Assembly (NCBI GenBank): GCA_024696635.1
Contig: JAILGP010000215.1
Coordinates: forward strand, 1-64,000
Length of the DNA stretch: 64,000 nucleotides
Direction: 5' to 3'
Source of the DNA: Eubacterium sp.
GTDB taxonomy: Bacteria > Bacillota > Clostridia > Lachnospirales > Lachnospiraceae
The notes beneath the pieces are model-generated. The model saw nothing but the letters and a program-made list of their open reading frames with translations. It searched no databases and had not been told where the DNA came from. Position numbers and translations under genes: made by a program. Within the stretch, counting starts at the first letter, position 1, and each line of letters opens with the position of its first letter. This document shows, piece after piece, positions 26,445 to 35,112 of the stretch.

Positions 26445-29429
26445 ATGGGGTCTTATGAGATAACTGTATTGGGGCTGGTTCAGGGAATAGGATATAGATC
26501 CTTTGTTTCAAATTATGCTATTAAAAATTGTCTGAAGGGCTATGTAAAGAATTATGGTGGGGCGGTTAAGATATATGTTGAATGCCAACCTGAAGATATT
26601 GGGAAATTTACATATTATTTAAGGTATGAATGTCCTTCTGGGGGTCTGATCGAGAATATCATAGTAAAGCCTGTAAAAATCAGGGAGATTACACAGACAG
26701 AGGAAGAAAAGGAAAGAGGAGATACTCTTGAAGAACTGAAGGAAAAGTATGGATTAAATCAAAATGAAGAGATTCTTACTGCCAGTCAGATTGGAGATAA
26801 AAATAATAAGGAAAAGAATCAGCAAAATGAAGAGTCTATTATAATAACAAGTTATGGTGAGGCTGGAAATGAAATTGAGGGTGGATTCAATATCCTTAAA
26901 GGCCAAAGCTTTAATGAAGAACCAAGATATATTCCTATGGATATTGCCATTTGTCCAGAATGTCTTAAGGAATTAAAGAATCCTGAGAATCCAAGATACA
27001 GGTATCCTTTTATAAGTTGTAAATCCTGTGGCCCAAGGTACTCTATCATGACGGATATTCCCTATAATAGGGAAAATACTACTATGGGTATTCATAGGAT
27101 GTGCCCTGATTGTGCTAAGGAATATCTGCAATTGGGTAATAGGAGACATTTGTCAGAAACTCAGTCTTGTCCTAATTGTGGTCCTGTGCTTAGGTTTTAT
27201 CGTAACAGAAGGGTTGATGAGATTCAGCTTTCTAATGATCAGATGCTAGAGCAAACAATCATCAGCTTAAATAATGAAGAGTTTGGTGCCATAAAGGGTC
27301 TGGAGGGCTTTTCTTTTATTTTTTCACCCTTTAAAGATAAGGCTATTAAAAAGGTCAGGGCCTTTAAGGGAAATGTAAGGTATCCTATGGCTGTTATGTT
27401 TCCTGATTTAGATAGTGTAAAAAAGTATTGTCTTATATCCCCCAAAGAAGAAGAGTTGCTTACTTCCAATGCCCGCCCTATAGTTCTGCTTAAAAAGAAA
27501 AAGGAATATCTTGAGGCGGAAAAGCATAGGCAGGAAATAAAAGACGGTAGCTTCAAATCTCTATATACTCCAGATGAAATTTTTTCATCTGAGCTTACAG
27601 GACAAAGTGACCGTATAGGTGCTGCCCTTCCTTCTACAGGATTGCAGGTTCTTCTAACTATGGATGGAGGACCGATTGCATTTACTTCTGGAAATAAAAA
27701 TGGGGAACCTATAATATCAGAGGAAAGGGATATTATTGGGTTCCTGAATGAAATAGATGAGAGCGATATGAAGGGAATAGATATTATTCCTGACGAAGCT
27801 CACATAAGAAGAACTGCAGGCGTTGTTAATGAAATAGAAGAGGAAGCTAAGAGAGAGTCTAAAAAGGAAACTAAAGAAAGTTCTGGAGAGGGCTTTAAAA
27901 TCAATAAATCTTTAAGTGATAATATGGATGACGATACGCAGGAAGAAAAACATCCTGGGCCAAAGATTCATATTGATTTTATGCTTACAAATACCCTTGA
28001 TATAGTGGTTCCTATGGAATATTCCTTGGTTCAGGTTTCCCAAATAAATGTAAGGAATCAGGTTCGTCAGATTGTTCAATATATAAGAAGGTCTAAGGGT
28101 TATGTTCCTTATCCTATAAAACTGGAGAAAGAGGTTAAGGGAGAGTGCTTTGCCGCTGGTAGTGATAGTGATACTGCTTTTGGAATTGGCAAAAAGAATT
28201 ATATTTATATGTCGGAGCATTTTGGAAACCTGTCCTGCAGAAAAACAGTTCTTGCGAGACGTGAGTCCATAGCTCGAATGGAAAAAATGTTTTTCCTTAG
28301 ACCTCAGAGGGTCTATACTGATCTTTCTTCTGAATATCAGTCTGTTATTGATGGAAAAACCAAGGTTCGTGAAACTAATTCTTATGAGCGTGTTGTTGAG
28401 CTTATTCAGAGACAGCATCATACTTCTCATATTCTTTCTGTTGCAGCAGAGCATAATCTTAAGGGACGCCTTCTGGGGATAGCCTATGATGGAAATGGAT
28501 ATGGCTTTGATGGAACTGTATGGGGGAGCGAAATATTTTCCTGTCTGCTTAATACGGTAGTTGATGAAGCGGGAGCGGATCCTGATAAGACAGTAGAGCT
28601 TAGACCTTATATACTTCGTTCGGGAGCACTTCTTCCTATAAAGATGACAGAGGGTGATTCAAAGACTACTCTTTGCTGCTATATTAAGGCTGCTGAAGAA
28701 AGACAGCTGATCAGTGTAGGTGGGGTTGACAGGATTCTTAAGGCTCTTGATATCAGAAAAAGTGATTATGCAATAATAAGTGCCTGCCTCAGGGCTGACA
28801 TAGGAATATATTACTCTGATTCTATGGGCAAGCTTTTTGAAGCAGTGGCTGGTCTTCTTGGTGTTTGTAAGAGTGAAACTTATAATGGAGAGTGTATAGG
28901 TATTCTGGAAACTTATGCTAATAGGGCTCTTGACAGGCTTGGTGTAAATGTAATGAATCTTCCTGATGGGGATAGAGGTCTGTTTGGTAATAATCCAAGA
29001 CTGGAGATGAAATACACAGAACCATATGATCCAGATGAGATTTTCAGAATGGATCAGACTCGGCTTGTGGCTGATATGGTGGAATACTATCTTGCTCTTT
29101 TGGAAAATGCTAATTCTGATGAAGAAATAACAAATGGAATAAATCAGCTGGCTCTTGAATTTCACAGGGCGGTTATTGATGCCACAGTGGATGTGTGTGA
29201 CCAAATATGTGGACGTGATTATATTCAGCATATAGCGCTTTCAGGCGGTGCCATTTATAATGGTATTCTCCTGGACGGTATAGTTGGTAGTCTTGAAAGA
29301 CTGGGTTATACAACCTATCTTAATAAGGAAATACCTGCAGGGGATGGCGGCGTTGCTATTGGTCAGATGTATTATGTGGATATGATAGAACCTAAGGCTC
29401 TTGATATGGATGACAATCAGGATGATTAA
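26445..29429 (+). CDS. hypF: Large divergent HypF-like carbamoyltransferase
   Basis: Domain order is that of HypF, which moves a carbamoyl group from carbamoyl phosphate to HypE for the NiFe-hydrogenase CN ligands. An acylphosphatase domain (VQGIGYRSFV with Arg18, Asn36) is followed by an exact zinc pattern CxxC-x18-CxxC-x24-CxxC-x18-CxxC (Cys170 to Cys245), a YrdC-like domain (from about 270) and a Kae1-like domain with HHTSH (658-662), AYDGNGYGFDGTVWGSE and GDGGVAIGQ. At 994 residues it is over 200 longer than usual, with hydrophilic inserts at about 80-150 and 465-520. Several YrdC landmarks differ: the usual LPYTPLH reads LPSTGLQ, and the usual RxDDSV reads RRTAGVV. No other hyp or hydrogenase gene is near. 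It may serve another carbamoylation. Confidence 0.75.
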   Translation: MGSYEITVLGLVQGIGYRSFVSNYAIKNCLKGYVKNYGGAVKIYVECQPEDIGKFTYYLRYECPSGGLIENIIVKPVKIREITQTEEEKERGDTLEELKEKYGLNQNEEILTASQIGDKNNKEKNQQNEESIIITSYGEAGNEIEGGFNILKGQSFNEEPRYIPMDIAICPECLKELKNPENPRYRYPFISCKSCGPRYSIMTDIPYNRENTTMGIHRMCPDCAKEYLQLGNRRHLSETQSCPNCGPVLRFYRNRRVDEIQLSNDQMLEQTIISLNNEEFGAIKGLEGFSFIFSPFKDKAIKKVRAFKGNVRYPMAVMFPDLDSVKKYCLISPKEEELLTSNARPIVLLKKKKEYLEAEKHRQEIKDGSFKSLYTPDEIFSSELTGQSDRIGAALPSTGLQVLLTMDGGPIAFTSGNKNGEPIISEERDIIGFLNEIDESDMKGIDIIPDEAHIRRTAGVVNEIEEEAKRESKKETKESSGEGFKINKSLSDNMDDDTQEEKHPGPKIHIDFMLTNTLDIVVPMEYSLVQVSQINVRNQVRQIVQYIRRSKGYVPYPIKLEKEVKGECFAAGSDSDTAFGIGKKNYIYMSEHFGNLSCRKTVLARRESIARMEKMFFLRPQRVYTDLSSEYQSVIDGKTKVRETNSYERVVELIQRQHHTSHILSVAAEHNLKGRLLGIAYDGNGYGFDGTVWGSEIFSCLLNTVVDEAGADPDKTVELRPYILRSGALLPIKMTEGDSKTTLCCYIKAAEERQLISVGGVDRILKALDIRKSDYAIISACLRADIGIYYSDSMGKLFEAVAGLLGVCKSETYNGECIGILETYANRALDRLGVNVMNLPDGDRGLFGNNPRLEMKYTEPYDPDEIFRMDQTRLVADMVEYYLALLENANSDEEITNGINQLALEFHRAVIDATVDVCDQICGRDYIQHIALSGGAIYNGILLDGIVGSLERLGYTTYLNKEIPAGDGGVAIGQMYYVDMIEPKALDMDDNQDD

Positions 29430-30618
29430 ATTTAAGACGGATAAAAAAACAAAAAATGAATTAAAACCAGAATTATCGGATTCATTTAGTTTGCTGAATT
29501 CATCAAATGAATCGTTAGGAAAAAATAGCAATAAATCATTTATAGGCCTTTTGCTTCTTGGCATAGGCCTTCTTGTTGTAATTTCTTTGGTTTTTTCGGG
29601 CTTATACAGGAAGGTCATTGATAATGTTGGAGATTCTGTAAATGAGTCGGAGAAGGAATATAAAAGACATTATGTACTTATAGTGGATGGTCTGGATTCA
29701 GTATTTTGGGACGATGTATATTCCTATATGCAGGAAGAGGCATCCCTTAGAAATGATTATGTAGAGTTAGTTCAATGGAATGTGGATGGAGAATATGATG
29801 TATGCAAGCTTATTGACAAGGCTATAATAAGTGATGTTGATGGAATAATTCTTCAGTACAGTAATGATGAAAAGGTTGATGAAAAAATCAATGAAGCAGC
29901 TGGAAAGGGCATTCCTGTTGTTACTCTTATGAATGATTCTCAGTCCACGGAACGAATAGCCTATGTGGGAGTAAATGCTTATTCGATTGCTCAAGATTAT
30001 GCTGATGAATTATCTAAAATGATGGATGGGGAAACAGAAAAGCTGGACGTAGCATTTTTCATCACAGATTCTGAAACTAATAGTAATCAGTATCAGATTT
30101 TTTCTCAGACCAGGAATATAATAGGTCAGAATTATAAGCTTAAGAGCAGGGTGGAGGTTACTGCTCTTGATATAACTGAGGATAATAAGTTTAGTGTTAA
30201 TGGTATAATCAGAAATTACTTTAATGATCCTGATAACAGACCTGATTATGTTATATGCTTTGATCTTGTAATAACAGAATCCTTATATCAGACCCTGGTG
30301 GATTATAATCTTTTGGGAAGAACTAAGATTATAGGTTACTATAAGTCTGATAATATAATGAATTCTCTTATAAATGGAAACGTTGCATCTACTCTGGTTC
30401 TGGATGCGGAAGGAATGGGGGTATATCCTATTGAGGCGCTGGATAATTATATAGAATCTGGTCATAATAATATTTATTATACAGTTTCTTATAATTTCCT
30501 TGATAAAGAGGATGCAATCAAGAGCTATGAGGATGATGTCTCAGAAAAGGATTCAGATGAGGAAATAGATGAGACGGATATGAGCTTAGATGATGAGGAG
30601 GGTTCTGAGAATGAATAG
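29422..30618 (+). CDS. Membrane-anchored periplasmic sugar-binding protein (XylFII-like sensor subunit)
   Basis: About 40 cytosolic residues, one uncleaved membrane segment (about 41-61, FIGLLLLGIGLLVVISLVFS) and an extracellular type-1 periplasmic binding domain (DVDGIILQYSNDEKVDEKIN, GKGIPVVTLMNDS). The tail is acidic. It overlaps the HypF-like stop by eight bases and is followed at once by a YesM-type kinase and a YesN-type regulator, the arrangement known for the XylFII-LytS-YesN xylose sensor in clostridia. It therefore probably binds a monosaccharide and signals through the kinase, not a permease. ATG 29410 or TTG 29401 are alternative starts; none has a strong ribosome site. Confidence 0.78.
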   Translation: MIKFKTDKKTKNELKPELSDSFSLLNSSNESLGKNSNKSFIGLLLLGIGLLVVISLVFSGLYRKVIDNVGDSVNESEKEYKRHYVLIVDGLDSVFWDDVYSYMQEEASLRNDYVELVQWNVDGEYDVCKLIDKAIISDVDGIILQYSNDEKVDEKINEAAGKGIPVVTLMNDSQSTERIAYVGVNAYSIAQDYADELSKMMDGETEKLDVAFFITDSETNSNQYQIFSQTRNIIGQNYKLKSRVEVTALDITEDNKFSVNGIIRNYFNDPDNRPDYVICFDLVITESLYQTLVDYNLLGRTKIIGYYKSDNIMNSLINGNVASTLVLDAEGMGVYPIEALDNYIESGHNNIYYTVSYNFLDKEDAIKSYEDDVSEKDSDEEIDETDMSLDDEEGSENE

Positions 30619-32080
30619 AAAAGAACTTTCCATTCGTGAAAAGCTTATGTTTGTAATGCTTTTTACCCTTATTCTTATATTTGTAAGTAATGTAATAATG
30701 TTTATAACAGTCAATTCTCTTATGGGAAGACTTAATTCGGTATATGAAAGTAATGTGGATATTAATGATTTAAGAGAGGCTCTTACCCAGGTTCATTCCA
30801 GTATGTATTCTTATCTTGAAATTCGAGATTATAATTCTCTGCAGGATTATTACAGGGCCGAGGAAGATCTTAAAAAGCAGATGGAAAGTCTGAATGTAGA
30901 TATAACATCTAATCCAATAGATATACTTGAAAAGAATATTAAGAATATGACGGATGCTTTTCTGGAAACCTCAGATGTGGCCATAAACAGCCGTCGAGGA
31001 ATGAATATTGATGAATATACGCCTTATTATGACAGGGCTATGGAAATATATGAATATATTGTATCTGATATAGCCAAGCTTAATCAGATGTTATTTGAAA
31101 AGAACTCGGATAATTATATCTCTATGCAGAGGGCTCTTGGATATCTGGAGCTTTCCACAGTTACAGTACTTTCTGTAATTCTTCTTATTGGTATAATCCT
31201 TATGGCTAGAATGACCAATGGTATAGTTCAGCCGCTTATCAGACTTGCGAATTCTGCTAAGCGGGTTGGTGAGGGTGATTTCAGCCAGAGAGTTGATGAA
31301 AGCGATACAGATGATGATGAGGTAGGTGTCGTTACCCACGCCTTCAATGGAATGGTTAATTCCTTAAATGAATACATGATAAAGGTTAAGAAAAGTGCGG
31401 CTGTAGAAACAGAGCTTCGTGAGAAGGAGCTGATGATGGAAAATCATCTTCATGAGGCTCAGCTTAAATTCCTTCAGGCTCAGATTAATCCACATTTCCT
31501 TTTTAATTCTCTTAATGCTGGCGTGCAGTTAGCTGAAATGGAGGATGATGAAAGGACTGCGGTTTTTCTTGATAGAATGGCACATTTTTTTAGATATAAT
31601 ATTAAAAAGGGAACGGAAGCTACAACCATTGGAGAAGAGCTTAAGATGGTTGATGATTATGTTTACATTTTGAATGTCCGTTTTGCAGGTGAGATAAAAT
31701 TTATAAAGGAGGTTGATGAAGAGGTAAGCTCTGTTAATATGCCTAGTATGATACTTCAGCCTCTTGTGGAAAATTCTCTGAACCATGGTATCAGAGAAAA
31801 TCTTTCTGAGGGCTGGATAAAGCTTGAGGTTATTAACAGGAATGACTTTGTTGAGATTATTGTTTCTGATAACGGAAAAGGTATGACACAGGAACAGATA
31901 GATGTTATTATGGGAAGGCTGGAGGCTGACCCGGATGAAAAGAAGGAGACCACAGGAATAGGAGTTGGAAATGTTATCTCTCGACTTAAATTATATTCTG
32001 GAAGAGAGGATGTAATTGATGTGGTAAGTCAAGGACCTGGCATGGGAACTGAGGTTCATTTGTATTTATATAATAATTAA
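30611..32080 (+). CDS. YesM/LytS-type sensor histidine kinase
   Basis: Two membrane segments (about residues 13-35 and 178-200) enclose an extracellular four-helix-like sensor region. HAMP follows (about 205-260), then the His_kinase domain with phosphoacceptor His295 in QINPHFLFNSLN and an HATPase_c domain (LVENSLNHGI, DNGKGM, GIGVGNVISRLKLY). I chose ATG 30611 because GAGGAGG (30595-30601) is spaced nine bases before it; an in-frame ATG at 30590 has no such site. It overlaps the anchored binding protein by eight bases and precedes its cognate regulator by 11 bases. Confidence 0.92.
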   Translation: MNRKELSIREKLMFVMLFTLILIFVSNVIMFITVNSLMGRLNSVYESNVDINDLREALTQVHSSMYSYLEIRDYNSLQDYYRAEEDLKKQMESLNVDITSNPIDILEKNIKNMTDAFLETSDVAINSRRGMNIDEYTPYYDRAMEIYEYIVSDIAKLNQMLFEKNSDNYISMQRALGYLELSTVTVLSVILLIGIILMARMTNGIVQPLIRLANSAKRVGEGDFSQRVDESDTDDDEVGVVTHAFNGMVNSLNEYMIKVKKSAAVETELREKELMMENHLHEAQLKFLQAQINPHFLFNSLNAGVQLAEMEDDERTAVFLDRMAHFFRYNIKKGTEATTIGEELKMVDDYVYILNVRFAGEIKFIKEVDEEVSSVNMPSMILQPLVENSLNHGIRENLSEGWIKLEVINRNDFVEIIVSDNGKGMTQEQIDVIMGRLEADPDEKKETTGIGVGNVISRLKLYSGREDVIDVVSQGPGMGTEVHLYLYNN

Positions 32081-32091
32081 GAGGCAGTAAT

Positions 32092-33690
32092 ATGTTTAGA
32101 ATTGTGGTAGCTGATGATGAAGGTATAATGAGGGAATCCATTAAGAATAATCTGGAATCCAACTTTGGCCAAAAGCTGGAGGTGAGAACAGTAAAGTCTG
32201 GAAGAGAAGCTATAGAGGAGTGTCTTAATTTTAGACCAGATATAGTATTTATGGATATTCAGATGCCGGGAATCTCTGGAATACAGGCTATAAAGGAAAT
32301 ACAAAAATTTAATAAGTCCATAAGATTTATTATCATCACAGCTTATGATAGATTTTCCTATGCTCAGGAGGCTATTAGTCTTGGGGTTGTGGAATATATT
32401 ATGAAACCTGTTACCAAAAAGAAGATTATGGATGTGGCAATTAAGGTTATGAACCAGATTGATGAGGAGCGGAAGAAGAATAGTGATGACCTTAAGGTAA
32501 GAGAAAAATTGGAAATAGTAGTGCCTATGATAGAATCCGCCTTTATCAATAATATCCTTCAGGGATCTGACACCGGAAAGGGCAGAGAGTATTTGAATAT
32601 GCTGGATGTCCAGGAGGAATATGGCTATATAGTAGTACTGGAGTTTGGAGATGACTTTGAAGATGGTGTTCTTACCAATGCTATGGGCTCCAATGTAAGA
32701 CTTAGTAAACAGTATGATAATCTTAAGGAATCAATAAAGGCTTTCTTTGATTCTATAGTTGGTCCGATCATGGGAAATCGTGTTGTTATATATGTGCCTA
32801 TAAAGGAAGGGCAGCTTGAATATGATAGAAGAGTTGAAATCATAACAAGAATAAGAAGTATGATACTTAATCTTGAAGATACCATGGAAATGAAATTCAG
32901 AGCCGGAATAGGTGAGGTTAAGTATATAGAGGATAGTTATGAATCATATACGGAAGCCATTCGAAGTCTTCATAGAAGTAATAAGCATATTGTTCACGCA
33001 GAGGATATCAGTGTTGCAGAGGATATGACTCAGGATGTTTCAAATGTTATGGATCTGGAGCAGAAATATATACAATGCTGTATGAAGGGTGGGGTAGAGA
33101 CGGCCCTTATATTTGCTGATTCTCTTATTGAAGCCTTGAAGGATATTGAGACCATAAGCTTTGGTGAAAAGAAAACCAGAGTTTATGAGCTTATAGTAAG
33201 GCTTGAACAGCAGTGTCAGGATATAGGTATAATTAAATATGAAATAAGAAGTCATGCCGAGTATTTGAATGATATAGTGGAAATATCCAATATGCAGGAG
33301 CTCGGTGTATGGCTTCAGGATAAAACAAAGAGACTTTGTAATGATATAGTTTCCTTTAGAACCGACAGTGGAAATGGGGCTATAGGTAAATCTATAAGTT
33401 ATATTAACGAGAATTTCTCAAGAGATCTTAGTCTGGATGATGTGGCAAGATTTGTTGATATCAGTCCATACTATTTTAGTAAGCTATTCAAACAGGAAAT
33501 GGGGGAAAACTTTGTTGAGTATCTTACTAAGTACAGGGTGGCTCAGGCTAAAACATTTCTCGCAAATGAAAGCTTAAGTATTAAGGAGATATGTGGGATG
33601 GTAGGTTATTCTGATCCTAATTATTTCTCCAGGATATTTAAAAAATATGAAGGCGTAACTCCAACGGAATATAGAAATGGTGAAGGATAG
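32092..33690 (+). CDS. YesN-type response regulator with AraC DNA-binding domain
   Basis: The receiver domain (1-125) has the acidic pocket ADDE at 7-10, phosphoacceptor Asp55 in VFMDIQMPG and the conserved Lys in EYIMKPVTKKK. A long middle region (about 130-420) precedes the double-HTH AraC domain at the C-terminus (SRDLSLDDVARFVDISPYYF, ICGMVGYSDPNYFSRIFKKY). It is the partner of the kinase upstream and most likely activates the two sugar-binding-protein genes and the transporter downstream; the inverted repeats before chvE are candidate sites. The receiver and AraC parts are complete. Confidence 0.93.
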   Translation: MFRIVVADDEGIMRESIKNNLESNFGQKLEVRTVKSGREAIEECLNFRPDIVFMDIQMPGISGIQAIKEIQKFNKSIRFIIITAYDRFSYAQEAISLGVVEYIMKPVTKKKIMDVAIKVMNQIDEERKKNSDDLKVREKLEIVVPMIESAFINNILQGSDTGKGREYLNMLDVQEEYGYIVVLEFGDDFEDGVLTNAMGSNVRLSKQYDNLKESIKAFFDSIVGPIMGNRVVIYVPIKEGQLEYDRRVEIITRIRSMILNLEDTMEMKFRAGIGEVKYIEDSYESYTEAIRSLHRSNKHIVHAEDISVAEDMTQDVSNVMDLEQKYIQCCMKGGVETALIFADSLIEALKDIETISFGEKKTRVYELIVRLEQQCQDIGIIKYEIRSHAEYLNDIVEISNMQELGVWLQDKTKRLCNDIVSFRTDSGNGAIGKSISYINENFSRDLSLDDVARFVDISPYYFSKLFKQEMGENFVEYLTKYRVAQAKTFLANESLSIKEICGMVGYSDPNYFSRIFKKYEGVTPTEYRNGEG

Positions 33691-33696
33691 AAATCA

Positions 33697-34746
33697 ATGT
33701 TGAAAAATAATAAGAAAATGAAAGGGATAAAAAATATAATTTCGATAATGCTGATTACCCTGCTGCTTTTTACTACATTTGGATGCGGAAAAAGTGAAGG
33801 TGACAGTCCTGAAGAGGAGGCAGATGAGGGGATAAAAATAGGCATGTGTTTTGATTCCTTTGTTATAGAAAGGTGGATCACAGATAGGGATGTATTTGTA
33901 TCTACGGCAGAGGCACAGGGGGCCAGTGTTATAGTTCAAAGTGCAAATGCGGATGTGGAGACTCAGGTTCAGCAGATTCAATATCTTATTGATGAAAAGG
34001 TGGATGTTATCGTTGTGATACCTATTGATGTTTCTGCTCTTTCTGATATTCTCGTTAAGGCAAAGGAAGAGGGAATTAAGGTTATAAGCTATGACAGGCT
34101 TTGTCAGAATTCTGACGTGGATTTATATATTTCCTTTGATAACAGGCGGGTTGGATATCTTATGGCTGACGCGATAGTAAGTGAGCTTCCAGAGGGCGGA
34201 AATATTTATATGATAGCAGGACCTGAAACTGATAATAACGCTGATAGTGTTGTTGAAGGTTTTGAGGAAAGAATAAATGGTACTAATCTTAAGGTTACAT
34301 ATAAAACTCGTCTGGATAGCTGGGATGCCAGTCTTGGATATACAGCTATAGGGGATGCTTTGCAGAAAAATCCTGATGTGGATGCAATAATGTGTGGTAA
34401 TGATGATATAGCGACACAGGTATTCATAGCTCTGTCGGAAAATCGCCTGGCTGGAGAGGTTCTGCTTACGGGACAGGATAGTGACCTTGCAGCATGTCAA
34501 AGAATAGTTAAGGGAACTCAGCTTATGACGGTTTTTAAATCCTTTGAAAAGGAAGCTGAGACTGCGGCAGAATATGCAATTAAGCTTGCAAAAGGAGAGG
34601 ATGTATCATCGGATACTATTAATGATGGAATATATGATGTACCATATATTGAACTGGCTCCACAAGCTGTTACTATTGATAATATAGATGAGGTTATTAT
34701 TAATAGTGGGACCAGGACTCATGATGAGGTTTATATGGATAATTAA
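33697..34746 (+). CDS. Sugar-binding lipoprotein of the XylF/ChvE type
   Basis: A lipoprotein signal (LITLLLFTTFGCGKSEG, lipid Cys near residue 29) is followed by a type-1 periplasmic sugar-binding domain (IGMCFDSFVIERWITDRDVF, VDVIVVIPIDVSALSDILVK, AIMCGNDDIATQVFIALSEN, ELAPQAVTIDNIDEVII). It lies six bases after the YesN-like regulator, so it belongs to the sensor operon, and a strong terminator follows. It is clearly related to the ChvE-like protein downstream. It could feed MmsAB or present ligand to the anchored sensor; the sequence does not decide. Confidence 0.88.
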   Translation: MLKNNKKMKGIKNIISIMLITLLLFTTFGCGKSEGDSPEEEADEGIKIGMCFDSFVIERWITDRDVFVSTAEAQGASVIVQSANADVETQVQQIQYLIDEKVDVIVVIPIDVSALSDILVKAKEEGIKVISYDRLCQNSDVDLYISFDNRRVGYLMADAIVSELPEGGNIYMIAGPETDNNADSVVEGFEERINGTNLKVTYKTRLDSWDASLGYTAIGDALQKNPDVDAIMCGNDDIATQVFIALSENRLAGEVLLTGQDSDLAACQRIVKGTQLMTVFKSFEKEAETAAEYAIKLAKGEDVSSDTINDGIYDVPYIELAPQAVTIDNIDEVIINSGTRTHDEVYMDN

Positions 34747-34762
34747 ATATAGTATATAGTTT

Positions 34763-34801
34763 AAATGCGGGAGACTATCACAGTGGTCCCGCATTTTTTT
34801 T
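34763..34801 (+). terminator. Rho-independent terminator of the sensor operon
   Basis: AAATGCGGGA pairs with TCCCGCATTT around a loop of about 17 bases, followed by eight T residues. It separates the sensor operon from the chvE-mmsAB operon. Confidence 0.85.
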
Positions 34802-34862
34802 GTTAAAATCTGGAATAATCATAGTGGCAAAATGCAAATTTTGATGCAGTATTTTGGACTTT

Positions 34863-35063
34863 TATATCAATCACCCTTTTGATATAGGTAAAAATAACTA
34901 AAAAAAACATAATTTAAGTAAAAAATATAGACTTATAGCACAATGTTGCATAAGAACCGCATTTTTTTGTCATTATTCCTTTAACTTTCCTTATCTGGTA
35001 ATTAAGTTGACTAAATCTTGCTATTTGTTAGCAATACTTTCGAAATTCTATATAGTATTATGT
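34863..35063 (+). promoter_or_regulatory. Control region of chvE-mmsAB with two inverted repeats
   Basis: TATATCAA-N8-TTGATATA (34863-34886) is a perfect palindrome with 8-base arms. TTGCTA-N5-TAGCAA (35018-35034) is a second palindrome, overlapping a possible -35 (TTAGCA, 17-bp spacer, TATAGT at about 35052). The two sites are natural candidates for the AraC-type regulator encoded upstream or for a LacI-like repressor and catabolite control. The rest of 34802-35112 is AT-rich without a gene. Confidence 0.5.
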
Positions 35064-35112
35064 TTTTAGTTGAAAAACACGTATATAAAAACAAAACAGG
35101 GAGGTTTTTATT

